DNA of 64,000 nt from Clostridium fessum (GCF_003024715.1 NZ_PYLO01000003.1:124001-188000); one strand, 5' to 3'; counted from the first letter of the stretch, positions 36,837-48,293 are shown. Made by a program: numbers and translations. Notes: generated from the letters alone by a model not told the origin.

Positions 36837-36866
36837 GTTACTGTTCACGCATACGTGCCCAGTAAC
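36837..36866 (+). repeat. 30-bp minimal repeat (B4)
   Basis: GTTACTGTTCACGCATACGT plus GCCCAGTAAC: the first 30 bp of subfamily B, itself bounded by GTTACTG/CAGTAAC. Flanked by CCTAAAAC and CTTAAAAC (7 of 8 identical), so it is a complete small form with its own target duplication, not a random fragment. The right flank overlaps the stop codon of the ABC ATPase gene. Confidence 0.88.
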
Positions 36867-36867
36867 C

Positions 36868-37539
36868 TTAAAACCTCTGTATCAGCTCCCGCGCCGAAAG
36901 CCCTGCCTCCGTTGGAACCAGCACACCGTCCTTTAATACATAAAGGGTTGTACACGCCCCTATCTCTCCCATCTCATGGGACGTCAAAAGAACTGTCCCC
37001 CCTGCTTTCACATAGCTCCTGATATAAGTCAGGATCTGCTCCTTTGCCTCCAGGTCAAGCGCTGCCCCCGGTTCATCGAGAATCAGGATATCCGCGCGCC
37101 CGGAGAGTGCCGCCGCGATGCTCAGCCTCTTTTTCTCTCCGCCGGAAAGCCGTCCCGCCTGCGTTTTCAAGAATCGGTCCACGCCCAGCACACGACCGAC
37201 GCCGCATTCCAGATCCCGCTCCATCTCCCGCCGTTTCCCCCGGAACCAGAGACGGTAATTATCAAATGCCGTCAGCTCCGGGATCAATGGATTTTCCTGA
37301 GGCACATAGGCAATTTTTTCTTCTAATAGACGATGTCTTCCAAGCGCCTCCTGCCCGTCAATCCGAATACTCCCCCGATCCGGCTTGCGGATCCCCGCGA
37401 GGATCGAGAGCAGCGTCGTCTTGCCGCATCCATTTCCGCCGACAATCCCGATGCATTCCCCTGGATTTGCCCGAAAAGAGACATTTTTTAGGATCGTCCT
37501 TCCGCGGTACCGTTTTTCTATCCCTGTTACCTCTAACAT
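36868..37539 (-). CDS. ABC transporter ATPase subunit
   Basis: Nucleotide-binding subunit of 223 residues that powers the exporter encoded behind it. Walker A GGNGCGKTT (about 33-41), Q-loop (YVPQENPL), signature LSGGEKKRLSIAAAL and Walker B ILILDEPGAALD are complete; the switch histidine is in LLTSHEM. ATG 37539 has AGAGG close upstream; a longer reading frame begins inside the pnp terminator. First gene of the four-gene operon; repeat B4 lies in the 65-bp gap to the next gene. Confidence 0.93.
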   Translation of the reverse strand: MLEVTGIEKRYRGRTILKNVSFRANPGECIGIVGGNGCGKTTLLSILAGIRKPDRGSIRIDGQEALGRHRLLEEKIAYVPQENPLIPELTAFDNYRLWFRGKRREMERDLECGVGRVLGVDRFLKTQAGRLSGGEKKRLSIAAALSGRADILILDEPGAALDLEAKEQILTYIRSYVKAGGTVLLTSHEMGEIGACTTLYVLKDGVLVPTEAGLSARELIQRF

Positions 37540-37554
37540 ATTTTTCCTCTTTGT

Positions 37555-37620
37555 AAAGTAAAAAGGAACACCGCAAAGCAGAAGCGAACCGCTTCTCTGC
37601 CTTGCAGCATTCCTTACTTT
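37555..37620 (-). terminator. Terminator of pnp
   Basis: Long imperfect stem around GAAGCG-GTTC-CGCTTC with outer arms AAAGTAAGGAA and TTCCTTTTTACTTT on the minus strand. Confidence 0.8.
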
Positions 37621-37704
37621 ATCTGGTCTGCGCCGCAGTGATGCAGGCACATTGATTTTATGATGGATGATTGCAGCACATCGTGTGCATTTGCAATCTA
37701 TTTA

Positions 37705-39804
37705 TTATTTATTTTCAGCCAGATCGCCTGGTTTCATGCTCAGGTTGATACGACCCATCTTATCGACCTCGATTACCTTTACAGTAACTTCATCGCCGAT
37801 GTTGACAACATCCTCTACCTTCGCTACGCGCTTGTCCGAAAGCTTGGAAATATGAACCATACCATCTTTGTTCGGAGCCAGCTCTACGAATGCACCAAAA
37901 TTCATGATACGGACAACGGTACCTGTCAGAATCTGACCCGGCTCGATGTCGGTCACGATGCCCTTGATGATGGAAACTGCCTTGTCGATCATTGCCTGAT
38001 CGGTGCCGCATACAGATACGCTGCCATCGTCCTCGATATCGATCTTAACGCCGGTCTGCTCGATGATCTTGTTGATTACCTTGCCCTGTTTTCCGACTAC
38101 ATCGCCGATCTTCTGCGGATCGATGGAGATCTGAACGATCTTCGGAGCGTACTGGCTGACGGTCTTTCTCGGCTCGGAGATAACCGGTGCCATAACTTCA
38201 TCCAGAATGTAGAGTCTTGCCTCTCTCGTCTTAGCGATTGCCTCCTCGATGATCGGGCGGGTCAGACCGTGGATCTTGATATCCATCTGGATGGAAGTAA
38301 TACCCTTGTGAGTGCCGCCTACCTTGAAGTCCATATCGCCGAAGAAGTCTTCCAGACCCTGGATATCGGTCAGAACGATGTAATCATCATCGGTGTCGCC
38401 TGTTACCAGACCGCAGGAAATACCAGCTACCGGAGCTTTGATCGGTACACCTGCTGCCATCAGGGACAGAGTGGATGCACAGATACTTGCCTGGGAGGTA
38501 GAACCATTGGATTCCATCGTCTCAGATACGGTACGGATTGCATACGGGAACTCTTCCGCAGTCGGAAGTACCGGCACAAGCGCACGCTCCGCCAACGCAC
38601 CATGACCGATCTCACGGCGTCCCGGTCCTCTGGACGGTTTGGTTTCGCCTACGGAGTAGGACGGGAAGTTGTAATGGTGCATATATCTCTTGGATGTCTC
38701 ATTCTCATCCAGTCCGTCGATCTTCTGTGCCTCGGACAGCGGAGCCAGTGTACAGATATTTAAAATCTGTGTCTGTCCACGGGTGAACATACCGGAACCG
38801 TGTACACGCGGCAGAATGTCGATCTCTGCTGCCAGCGGACGGATCTCGGTGATACCGCGGCCATCCGGACGCTTGTGATCTTTGAGGATCATCTTGCGGA
38901 CAGTCTTCTTCTGGTACTGATATACAGCCTCACCCAGAACAGCCAGCCACTCCTCGTTATCAGCGAATGCCTCTTCCAGGCGCTCGGTGATTGCGCGGAT
39001 ATTCTCTTCTCTCTTCTGTTTCTCGTCTGTAAATACAGCCTCTTCCATCTCTTCCTGCGGAACCAGCTCACGAATCGCTGCAAACAGCTCTTCCGGAACT
39101 GCACAGCTCTCGTAGGAATGTTTCGGCTTGCCGCACTCAGCTACGATAGTGTCGATGAATTTGATGATCTCCTGGTTTACTTCGTGTGCCTTGAAGATCG
39201 CGTCGATCATGATGTTCTCCGGAACTTCCTTTGCGCCAGCCTCGATCATGATAACCTTCTCGCGGGTGGAAGCAACGGTCAGAGCCATATCAGATACTTT
39301 CTTCTGTGCATTGGTCGGGTTTACGATAAACTCGCCGTCGATCATGCCGATCTGGGTGGTCGCACACGGACCATCAAACGGGATATCGGAAATGCAGGTT
39401 GCGATTGCAGAGCCTAACATCGCGGTATACTCCGGGCTGCAGTCCTGGTCAACGGATAATACGAGGTTATTTAAGGTAACATCGTTGCGGTAATCCTTCG
39501 GGAACAGCGGACGCATCGGACGGTCGATAACACGTGCTGTCAGAACTGCGTTCTCAGATGCCTTTCCCTCTCTCTTGTTAAATCCGCCCGGAATCTTTCC
39601 GACCGAATACATCTTCTCCTCAAACTCAACGCTTAACGGGAAGAAATCAATACCGTCACGCGGCTTGTCAGAAGCTGTCGCGGTTGATAATACGGTTGTA
39701 TCTCCATAATGCATAAATGCAGCACCATTTGCCTGAGCTGCCACACGGCCAACATCCACTGTTAAAGTTCTGCCAGCCAGTTCCATCGAAAAACTCTTGT
39801 ACAT
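37705..39804 (-). CDS. pnp: Polyribonucleotide nucleotidyltransferase (PNPase)
   Basis: 3'-5' phosphorolytic exoribonuclease of 699 residues, a core RNA-turnover enzyme. Two RNase PH domains (about 1-215 and 300-535), a KH domain (IGDVVGKQGKVINKIIEQTG) and a C-terminal S1 domain (GTVVRIMNFGAFVELAPNKD) are all present. The start has AAGGAG 8 bp upstream. It follows rpsO, the usual bacterial order, with a 216-bp gap holding the rpsO terminator hairpin and repeat remnant B8. Confidence 0.98.
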   Translation of the reverse strand: MYKSFSMELAGRTLTVDVGRVAAQANGAAFMHYGDTTVLSTATASDKPRDGIDFFPLSVEFEEKMYSVGKIPGGFNKREGKASENAVLTARVIDRPMRPLFPKDYRNDVTLNNLVLSVDQDCSPEYTAMLGSAIATCISDIPFDGPCATTQIGMIDGEFIVNPTNAQKKVSDMALTVASTREKVIMIEAGAKEVPENIMIDAIFKAHEVNQEIIKFIDTIVAECGKPKHSYESCAVPEELFAAIRELVPQEEMEEAVFTDEKQKREENIRAITERLEEAFADNEEWLAVLGEAVYQYQKKTVRKMILKDHKRPDGRGITEIRPLAAEIDILPRVHGSGMFTRGQTQILNICTLAPLSEAQKIDGLDENETSKRYMHHYNFPSYSVGETKPSRGPGRREIGHGALAERALVPVLPTAEEFPYAIRTVSETMESNGSTSQASICASTLSLMAAGVPIKAPVAGISCGLVTGDTDDDYIVLTDIQGLEDFFGDMDFKVGGTHKGITSIQMDIKIHGLTRPIIEEAIAKTREARLYILDEVMAPVISEPRKTVSQYAPKIVQISIDPQKIGDVVGKQGKVINKIIEQTGVKIDIEDDGSVSVCGTDQAMIDKAVSIIKGIVTDIEPGQILTGTVVRIMNFGAFVELAPNKDGMVHISKLSDKRVAKVEDVVNIGDEVTVKVIEVDKMGRINLSMKPGDLAENK

Positions 39805-39850
39805 CTCATATCTCCTTTCATCTTGTTTTGCAGAAGAACCTTCACATTCT

Positions 39851-39896
39851 CATACGCCGCTTTCGGTTCCAAAAGTGCCTTTCTGTGAAAAGTAAT
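39851..39896 (+). repeat. Partial repeat, subfamily B right end (B8)
   Basis: TTTCGGTTCCAAAAGTGCCT followed by a degenerate end (TTCTGTGAAAAGTAAT), matching the last 45 bp of B1. Lies between rpsO and pnp. Confidence 0.8.
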
Positions 39897-39982
39897 ACCG
39901 AAACTACTGCTCTGCCCGCAAATATGTTTTTCCGCTTTACGGGTACAGCAGCGGTCTCGGACTTTTCTTCTACATAAACAAC

Positions 39983-40004
39983 TAGGGTGGATTGCTCCAC
40001 CCTA
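39983..40004 (-). terminator. rpsO terminator / pnp read-through hairpin
   Basis: Perfect 9-bp stem TAGGGTGGA/TCCACCCTA with a 4-base loop, T-rich after it (GTTGTTT). The weak T run suggests partial termination, leaving pnp expressed. Confidence 0.7.
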
Positions 40005-40020
40005 TACGTTTTAATCTTAA

Positions 40021-40287
40021 TTACTTTCTGATGCCTAACTTCTCGATCAGTGCACGGTATCCTTCCAGATCGGATTTCTTTAAGTAATCCAGAAGACCAC
40101 GTCTCTGTCCTACCATCTTCAGAAGTCCGCGGCGGGAATGATGATCCTTCTGATTGGATTTTAAATGCTCTGTAAGCTCAGCGATTCTAGCGGTCAGAAT
40201 TGCGATCTGAACCTCCGGTGAACCTGTATCGCCTGCTTTTCTTCCGTACTGTTCGATAATAGCTGCTTTCTTTTCCTTTGAAATCAT
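40021..40287 (-). CDS. rpsO: 30S ribosomal protein S15
   Basis: Primary 16S rRNA-binding protein of 88 residues; the family signature [15 protein letters not shown] and [20 protein letters not shown] is clear. Ribosome binding site AAGGAGG 7 bp upstream. A leader of about 85 bases runs from a good promoter and contains a GAGTC/GACTC helix (40332-40368); S15 represses its own mRNA through leader structures in several bacteria, so this could be a regulatory site, but that is inference. Confidence 0.98.
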   Translation of the reverse strand: MISKEKKAAIIEQYGRKAGDTGSPEVQIAILTARIAELTEHLKSNQKDHHSRRGLLKMVGQRRGLLDYLKKSDLEGYRALIEKLGIRK

Positions 40288-40378
40288 TGTGATTTCCTCC
40301 TTAAAATTATTCTTACCGTATGCTAAGTTTATGTCGGAGTCGTCAAAAAACTGAGCACCGGCGGACTCATACGTATTT

Positions 40379-40407
40379 AGTATAACACAATATGTTTTCG
40401 GTGTAAA
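40379..40407 (-). promoter_or_regulatory. Promoter of rpsO-pnp
   Basis: Minus strand TTTACA, 17-bp spacer, TATACT. Confidence 0.75.
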
Positions 40408-40450
40408 TCATTTTATGCAGGTTTTTTCTCGATTTTATTCCCGTTTCTTC

Positions 40451-42562
40451 CTATGCTCCTGGTCCCACTGCAATATTTCCACCATTATCCCCCGAAGGAC
40501 CTCCCGGTCCTGCCTGGGTCGGTGCCGCAGTCTCCGGCGCTTTCGTCTCCGCCTGCGTCGGCGCTGTGGTCGATGCCGGACCCGGTGCCTGTGTTTCTGC
40601 CGGTGCTGGCGCCTGCGTCTCTGCCGGAGCTGGTGTTTCTGCTGGCGCCGTGGTCTCTGCCGGCTTCGTCTCCGCCGGTTTTGCCGTACCGCTCGTCGTA
40701 CTCTTCTCCGTACCAGGCAGATTGTAGCAGATCACCGGAGTTCCTGCCGAAATATTGTCAAAGATTGTCTTTGCAACACTCGGCGGCAGGTTGATACAGC
40801 CGTGGGAACCGCCCGTCTTGTAAATCGCACCGCCAAAACTGCTTCTCCACTTCGCATCATGCATACCGATACCATTATTGAACGGCATCCAGTAATTAAC
40901 CGGCGTCCGGTAATTCTCACCCTTCAGGACCGCATTTTTCTGCTTATATGCCAGCGGATACGAGCCTGCCGGGGTTCCCCAGCCTTTCGCCAGGTTTCCA
41001 GATACGAAATCCGACTCTACCACCAGCTTTCCTTCTTTATAGAAGAAAAGGTGCTGTCCGGTCAGGTTGATCTCCACGTAAGTATCGCCGTAGTCATTTG
41101 CCCCATGGCTCGCCGCCTTCTGGGAATACTCCGGCTCACGCGTCGTACTCTCGCCGGAGGCAATGATCGCTGCCAGCGCTTCCGTCTCTGCCGCCTGGTT
41201 GATCTTCCAGCCATACGTTCCGCCGCTTACCTGAATCGTGGAACCATACGATGTTTTCAATGTTTTCGCTTTGTTTGAAGTATTGTGTGCTTTCGCCATC
41301 TCAGACACGTACTCCGACACCTTGGAGGAATCTACCGAAACACTTCCGTCTGCATTGGCAATCAGCCACCCATGAATCTGATCTCCATTTAAGGTCTCCG
41401 TCGAATCGCCAAACTGGTATGTCACGCTCATTTTCGCGTATTTATTCATCTTATCCAGCTGTTCTGCCAGAGATGCATCGTCTTTCAATACCGTCGGCTT
41501 CTTATAGACATCTGCTTCCTCCAGCGATAAATGATCCTGCAGATTCTCGATCGCACCCGTTACCGCCTGTGTCAGCTTCTCCGCCTCGACTGCCGTTCCT
41601 TCCTGTTCGGGCTCAATCGAATATCCCTGTCCGGACACATACTCAGAAATCTTTGCATTGACCGGTTCTACCGCTTTCTCCGGGTCTAAACACGATAAAT
41701 TCCGGATCTGGCTTTCCAGCGCCGCATCGTCATACGCCACCATCGTTCCGATCGTATATTCTTCCTGTTTCATATGCCACAGCCATGCGAACGGGTTCTG
41801 CGCCGCTACCATCTTTTCCAGACTGCCGTCAAACTCCGCATGCAGCTTGATATCGGTTCCGGCAATGGTTTCTGTCTGATTATTTCTCTCAGTAATCGTC
41901 AGTGTGTAACCATTCACACCTTCCGCAATCAGTTCCTGCACCTCTGCCGCTGTCTTTCCAGACGCGTCAACACCGTTGATCTGCGTATTCGGAAAGAAAC
42001 GAGTCTTATATTTCTGGGACATTCCCGCATAGACACCTCCGGCTGCCACGAGCAGAATGCCCGCCGTGCAGGCAGCGATCCATGCCGTCTTTTTACCGGT
42101 TGTTTTTCTATGCTCAGCTTTCAGAGCTGCCTTTTCCGGGGTAGTTTCCGTCCAGGATGCCGTCCTTCCGGAATCCTGTCCCCGCTGCGGCGCCGCATGG
42201 GCTGCCTCCCGCCCTGTGCCCGCGCTCTGATTTCCACGGGCGCGGCTGCGCTTTCGACTGGCTGTCTCCTCCGGCTCTTTCTCCGGCAGGCGTTCCGGCT
42301 CTTCCCACCGGTTCTGATCCTGACTCTCTGGCTGGTGTATGTTTTCCATATCCAACTCCGCTTCTCTCAGGATCCGTTCTTCCATATCCCGGTCGAAATA
42401 ATCATCATCCAAATAGTCCTCATCCGGCTCATCCAGATAATCTTCATCTTCCAGTACAATCTCCCGGCTATTCATCGCCGTATTTCGTCTCACCGGTTCC
42501 CGCCCATCTTCGCGGCTGCCGGAACGTGAATTTTTATTCAAATTCCCGTTTCTATCTGTCAT
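40451..42562 (-). CDS. L,D-transpeptidase with YkuD catalytic domain
   Basis: Wall cross-linking enzyme of 703 residues. The N-terminal 130 residues are cytoplasmic and very acidic (DEPDEDYLDDDYFD), followed by a membrane helix (about 162-182). Two PG_binding_4-type domains precede the YkuD domain (about 470-610) with the catalytic HGCINLP. The tail (about 615-690) is a run of Pro/Ala/Glu/Thr repeats (PAETxAPAE) and Gly-rich end, likely a flexible wall-spanning segment. It is monocistronic with its own promoter. Catalysis forms 3-3 peptidoglycan bridges, which are insensitive to most penicillins. Confidence 0.93.
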   Translation of the reverse strand: MTDRNGNLNKNSRSGSREDGREPVRRNTAMNSREIVLEDEDYLDEPDEDYLDDDYFDRDMEERILREAELDMENIHQPESQDQNRWEEPERLPEKEPEETASRKRSRARGNQSAGTGREAAHAAPQRGQDSGRTASWTETTPEKAALKAEHRKTTGKKTAWIAACTAGILLVAAGGVYAGMSQKYKTRFFPNTQINGVDASGKTAAEVQELIAEGVNGYTLTITERNNQTETIAGTDIKLHAEFDGSLEKMVAAQNPFAWLWHMKQEEYTIGTMVAYDDAALESQIRNLSCLDPEKAVEPVNAKISEYVSGQGYSIEPEQEGTAVEAEKLTQAVTGAIENLQDHLSLEEADVYKKPTVLKDDASLAEQLDKMNKYAKMSVTYQFGDSTETLNGDQIHGWLIANADGSVSVDSSKVSEYVSEMAKAHNTSNKAKTLKTSYGSTIQVSGGTYGWKINQAAETEALAAIIASGESTTREPEYSQKAASHGANDYGDTYVEINLTGQHLFFYKEGKLVVESDFVSGNLAKGWGTPAGSYPLAYKQKNAVLKGENYRTPVNYWMPFNNGIGMHDAKWRSSFGGAIYKTGGSHGCINLPPSVAKTIFDNISAGTPVICYNLPGTEKSTTSGTAKPAETKPAETTAPAETPAPAETQAPAPAETQAPGPASTTAPTQAETKAPETAAPTQAGPGGPSGDNGGNIAVGPGA

Positions 42563-42700
42563 CTTCCTATTCTCCCTTTAAAAATCCAATACGGGTTCCT
42601 ATTCCCGGAAGGACCTGCCATTCAAGGAATGATTTTATCATTTGGCATATTTTTCCGGCAAAAATCCATGCCATCTGTGTTGCTGGTCCTCCATCGTCCT

Positions 42701-42729
42701 ATTGTATATAAGTTTTAAACGGAAGTCAA
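42701..42729 (-). promoter_or_regulatory. Promoter of the L,D-transpeptidase gene
   Basis: Minus strand TTGACT, 17-bp spacer, TACAAT. The 459-bp gap to dnaJ also holds repeat B2 and the dnaJ terminator. Confidence 0.7.
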
Positions 42730-42767
42730 CTTACAAAACTCTGTCATTTTCTGGTATATTCTGTTAC

Positions 42768-42900
42768 GTTTCTGTTCACGGGTAGACACTTTTGGAACCG
42801 AAAGTGCCGTAAGAAAACGTGGTGGCAGCAGGAATTTGCCGTATTTAAATGCGAAGCCACGGCAAATTCCGTTACTGGGCACGTATGCGTGAACAGTAAC
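42768..42900 (-). repeat. 133-bp inverted-repeat element, subfamily B copy 2 (B2)
   Basis: Complete copy, opposite in orientation to B1 and about 98% identical. Flanked by a perfect 13-bp direct repeat TATATTCTGTTAC (42755-42767 and 42901-42913). This may be an 8-bp duplication TATATTCT plus a local 5-bp duplication at the left end (GTTACGTTTC). Confidence 0.93.
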
Positions 42901-42953
42901 TATATTCTGTTACAGAACGCGTAATGGGACGTAATTTTCTATGAAACAGAAAC

Positions 42954-42998
42954 AAAGAGCTGCCGAGCCGCATTTTTATGTCAGCCCGACAGCTCTTT
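42954..42998 (-). terminator. Terminator of the heat-shock operon after dnaJ
   Basis: Stem AAAGAGCTG/CAGCTCTTT with inner CGGGC/GCTCG-like pairing; T-rich tail on the minus strand. Confidence 0.85.
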
Positions 42999-43021
42999 TC
43001 TATTTTTGTCCTGTCCGTATT

Positions 43022-44176
43022 CTATTTCTCCAGCTTTCCGAACAGTCCTTTCTTCTTATGTTTCTCGCCCTCCGGTGCAATTCCGTTCATGGCATCGTCA
43101 AACTTGCGAAGCGCTTCCTTCTGTGCCTCGGTCATGCGCTCCGGAACCTGTACCACCAGCGTCACGAAATGGTCGCCGCGCACGTTGCGATTACGCAGAG
43201 ACGGAACACCTTTTCCTTTCAGACGGACTCTCGTATCTGTCTGGGTTCCCGGTTTGACCTCATACTCTACCTCGCCGTCCACCGTCTTGATGCGGATCGG
43301 ACCACCGAGTGCTGCTTTCACGAAGGAGATCGGCACGGTTGAGTAGATCGTTGTATCCTGACGCTTGAAGATCGGGTGCTGGGATACCACTACTTCTACC
43401 AGCAGATCTCCGCGCGGACCGCCGTTGGTACCCGGTTCGCCATTGCCGCGGTCACGCAGCATCTGACCGTTGTCGATACCTGCCGGGATCGTCACTTTGA
43501 TCTTCTTTCTCTTCGCTACATAGCCGGTTCCGTAGCAATCCGGGCATTTATCCTTGATTATCTTTCCGGTTCCGTTACAATCCGGACAGGTCTGTACATT
43601 CTGAATCTGACCAAAGAACGACTGCTGCGTGTACATGATCTTGCCTTTACCGTTACATTTCGGACAGGTCTGCGGCTGGGTTCCCGGTTTTGCACCCGTT
43701 CCATGACATTTCTCACAGGTTTCCTTTAAGTTTAACTCCAGCTCTTTTTCACAGCCGAAGATCGCTTCTTCAAAAGTAATCCGCACACTGGTACGCACAT
43801 CTGCGCCGCGCATCGGTCCGTTGCTTCTGCCGCCGCGGCTGCGTCCGCCGCCAAAAATATCTCCGAAGATATCTCCGAAAATGTCTCCCATATCGCCGCC
43901 GTTGAAATCAAAACCACCGAATCCGCCAGCGCCGCCTGCACCGCCGTCAAAAGCCGCATGGCCGAACTGATCATACTGACGTCTCTTCTCCGGATCACTC
44001 AGTACGCTGTAGGCCTCCGATGCCTCCTTAAATTTATCGGCTGCCGCCTGATCGCCCGGATTTGCATCCGGATGATACTTTTTGGCCAGGGTTCTGTATG
44101 CTTTTTTGAGTGTCGCATCGTCCGCATCCTTCGGGACGCCTAAGACCTCATAGTAATCTCTCTTACTCTCTGCCAT
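43022..44176 (-). CDS. dnaJ: Chaperone DnaJ (Hsp40)
   Basis: Co-chaperone of 384 residues that delivers substrates to DnaK and stimulates its ATPase. J domain with HPD in [11 protein letters not shown], Gly/Phe region ([17 protein letters not shown]), four zinc CxxCxGxG repeats ([32 protein letters not shown]) and C-terminal substrate domain. Last gene of the cluster, separated from dnaK by 313 bp carrying repeat A3 and a hairpin (44335-44369). Confidence 0.98.
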   Translation of the reverse strand: MAESKRDYYEVLGVPKDADDATLKKAYRTLAKKYHPDANPGDQAAADKFKEASEAYSVLSDPEKRRQYDQFGHAAFDGGAGGAGGFGGFDFNGGDMGDIFGDIFGDIFGGGRSRGGRSNGPMRGADVRTSVRITFEEAIFGCEKELELNLKETCEKCHGTGAKPGTQPQTCPKCNGKGKIMYTQQSFFGQIQNVQTCPDCNGTGKIIKDKCPDCYGTGYVAKRKKIKVTIPAGIDNGQMLRDRGNGEPGTNGGPRGDLLVEVVVSQHPIFKRQDTTIYSTVPISFVKAALGGPIRIKTVDGEVEYEVKPGTQTDTRVRLKGKGVPSLRNRNVRGDHFVTLVVQVPERMTEAQKEALRKFDDAMNGIAPEGEKHKKKGLFGKLEK

Positions 44177-44260
44177 TTCAGCTCTTCCTTCCCAAAATCC
44201 GCCGGTACATTTGACCGCATCCGGCAGAGTTTCTATCGTATCTATTTATCTTCCCAAAAC

Positions 44261-44321
44261 GTAACTGTTCAGTACCTTCACAGTCACGCGCAGTAAATGC
44301 GCAGACCTACTGAACAGTTAC
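44261..44321 (+). repeat. 61-bp internally deleted repeat, subfamily A (A3)
   Basis: Both ends of subfamily A are intact, but the middle 72 bp are missing. The join is at GCGCA, a 5-base sequence occurring at both deletion edges in A2 (49451 and 49523). Flanks CCCAAAAC and CCCACAAC give a 7/8 target duplication. Confidence 0.9.
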
Positions 44322-44489
44322 CCCACAACCTACAAATGGGGGTCTGCCGCAGATTCCTGCGACAGCCCCTCACTGCGTTTTTCTATTGATACCCCGATGC
44401 CCCGGATTGCTCCGCACTACCTGCTCCCGCAATCCTCAAAAGCATTCGTAATCCGCTCATTTTTCTTTGAAAAATGGCTGCCTATTATA

Positions 44490-46376
<1,887 letters not shown>

Positions 46377-46502
46377 TTATCTTTTTCTGGCAGTTCTCTT
46401 TCTCCCCATGGGAGTTAAATTCTGCCGCCTGTCTGTCTATATTATATCAAATCAACCACCAGCACCGAATTCTGGGTGCCAGCTGTTTACGTGTTACCTA
46501 TT

Positions 46503-47114
46503 TTAATTTGCCACTTTTACCATGCTGTGGCGAACCACGCTGTCGCGGTATACATAGCCTTTCTGGAACTCCTCGGCTACCACATTCTCACCCAGGTTTT
46601 CATCCTCAATATGCATCACTGCATTGTGGAAGTTCGGATCAAATGGCTGACCAACCGCTTCGATTGGCTTTACACCTGCATCACCCAGTGTTTTTACGAG
46701 CTGCTTGTAAACCTTATCCATGCCCTCGGCGAAAGCACTTTTTTCTTCGCCCTCCGGGATGGTCGCCAAACCACGCTCGAAATTGTCCACCACCGGGAGA
46801 ATCTTCTCGATGATGTCCTTTGCGCCAATCTCATACATCGCTGATTTTTCTTTCTCCGTTCGTTTTCGGAAATTGTCAAATTCAGCCATCGTGCGCTTCA
46901 GGCGATCCGTCAGCTCCTCGATCTGCTCATCTTTCTTATCCTTCTTTTTGGAGAAAAATCCTTTTTTCTCTTTTTCTCCCTCCGGCGCTTGTGCGTCTTC
47001 CGAAGAAGCTTCCTTTTCCTTCACTACCTCAGCTTCTGCCTGGGTTTCTGTTTCTTTTACCTGCTCCTCATTTGCTGCCTCGGCTGCTTTGGAATCTATC
47101 TCTGTCTTTGCCAT
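46503..47114 (-). CDS. grpE: GrpE nucleotide exchange factor
   Basis: Resets DnaK by releasing ADP. Protein of 203 residues with a charged, Glu/Lys-rich N-terminal coiled region and the conserved core LMAEFDNFRKRTEKEK-type segment and PIEAVGQPFDPNFHNAV with VVAEEFQKGY. Start ATG 47114 is used because AGAGGTGAG lies upstream; a GTG 24 bp earlier overlaps it. 31 bp after hrcA. Confidence 0.97.
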   Translation of the reverse strand: MAKTEIDSKAAEAANEEQVKETETQAEAEVVKEKEASSEDAQAPEGEKEKKGFFSKKKDKKDEQIEELTDRLKRTMAEFDNFRKRTEKEKSAMYEIGAKDIIEKILPVVDNFERGLATIPEGEEKSAFAEGMDKVYKQLVKTLGDAGVKPIEAVGQPFDPNFHNAVMHIEDENLGENVVAEEFQKGYVYRDSVVRHSMVKVAN

Positions 47115-47145
47115 GTCTCTCACCTCTTTATTTTGCACATCCGTG

Positions 47146-48189
47146 CTACTCGGTATCTTTATGATTGAATGTCTGATCGAGCTGGCTCTTTAATGAGCGC
47201 AGGGTCGATACAACTTTGTCATAATCCATTCGTTTCGGTCCAACGATTCCTATCGTTCCCCGAAGTCCGTCCCCCAATTCATAATTGGCAGTAACGATAC
47301 TGCAGTCCTTCATCGACTGCACCTGTGTCTCACTTCCGATGTAGACCTGAATCTCATTTTTCTTATCGCTGTCCGCATCGTCCTCGGTAAGAATCTCTCT
47401 CCAGAGGTCTTTCTGCTCCAGTGTCCCGATGAGCTGGCTGGCTTTCGCACCATCGCTCAGTTCCGGATATTTGAAAATGTTCGTCGTACCTTCGGTGTAA
47501 ATCTGTAAATCTTCCTCGCCGGAACGAATCGCCTCGGCCACCTCGCTTAGTACCACATCCACGATGTGGCTGCGCTCGCCTGCCTGCCCTTTCATCCGGG
47601 TAATGACATCCAGATTAATCTGCTCCATCGTCAATCCGTTGAGACCGCTATTTAAAAGAATATTCAGATTCAGGATGTCCTCATCAGTCAGCTCCGCATC
47701 GAGTGCCACAATCGAGTTCTTGATAATGTTGCCTTCTAAAACAGTGACAATCAGGAGTTTCCCGGCTTCCACTCTGGAAAGCTGTATAAACTTGATCTTC
47801 GTCTGGTGATACTGCGGTCCGCTGATCAGCGTCGCATAATTCGTATTGCTCGCCAAAAGCTTTGCCATCTGCTTTAACAGAAGCTCCACCCGATCCACTC
47901 TCTGGATGACCATATCACGCACCTGCGTGACCTCCGTCTCTTTCTCATGAATCAACTGATCCACATAGAAACGATATCCTTTATCTGAAGGAATCCGGCC
48001 TGCCGATGTGTGCGGCTGAATGATATATCCCAGTTCTTCCAGATCCGACATCTCATTTCGAATCGTCGCCGAACTGAGTTTCAAATCGGAATACTTGGAG
48101 ATCGTTCTGGAACCAACCGGCTCTCCGGTCTCCAGATAGTTCTGGATAATCGCTTTCAAAATCTTTTCTTTTCTCTCATCCAGTTCCAT
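47146..48189 (-). CDS. hrcA: Heat-shock repressor HrcA
   Basis: Represses class I heat-shock genes by binding CIRCE and is activated by GroEL in known systems. The winged-helix N-terminus (LDERKEKILKAIIQNYLETG, SSATIRNEMSDLEELG) and C-terminal domain (ELGDGLRGTIGIVGPKRMDY) are intact over 347 residues. ATG 48189 has GGAG 7 bp upstream. First gene of the operon; the CIRCE copy sits 63 bp before it. Confidence 0.98.
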   Translation of the reverse strand: MELDERKEKILKAIIQNYLETGEPVGSRTISKYSDLKLSSATIRNEMSDLEELGYIIQPHTSAGRIPSDKGYRFYVDQLIHEKETEVTQVRDMVIQRVDRVELLLKQMAKLLASNTNYATLISGPQYHQTKIKFIQLSRVEAGKLLIVTVLEGNIIKNSIVALDAELTDEDILNLNILLNSGLNGLTMEQINLDVITRMKGQAGERSHIVDVVLSEVAEAIRSGEEDLQIYTEGTTNIFKYPELSDGAKASQLIGTLEQKDLWREILTEDDADSDKKNEIQVYIGSETQVQSMKDCSIVTANYELGDGLRGTIGIVGPKRMDYDKVVSTLRSLKSQLDQTFNHKDTE

Positions 48190-48252
48190 CCAATCTCTCC
48201 TTCCGTGCATCCGCTTCCGCCGGTCTCTTAAACCCGCTCTGGAAGTTTTTTG

Positions 48253-48279
48253 TTAGCACTCAATCTATCAGAGTGCTAA
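48253..48279. promoter_or_regulatory. CIRCE operator
   Basis: Perfect TTAGCACTC-N9-GAGTGCTAA between the hrcA promoter and start codon. HrcA bound here blocks the heat-shock operon. Confidence 0.99.
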
Positions 48280-48293
48280 TATCTACAGTTCAT

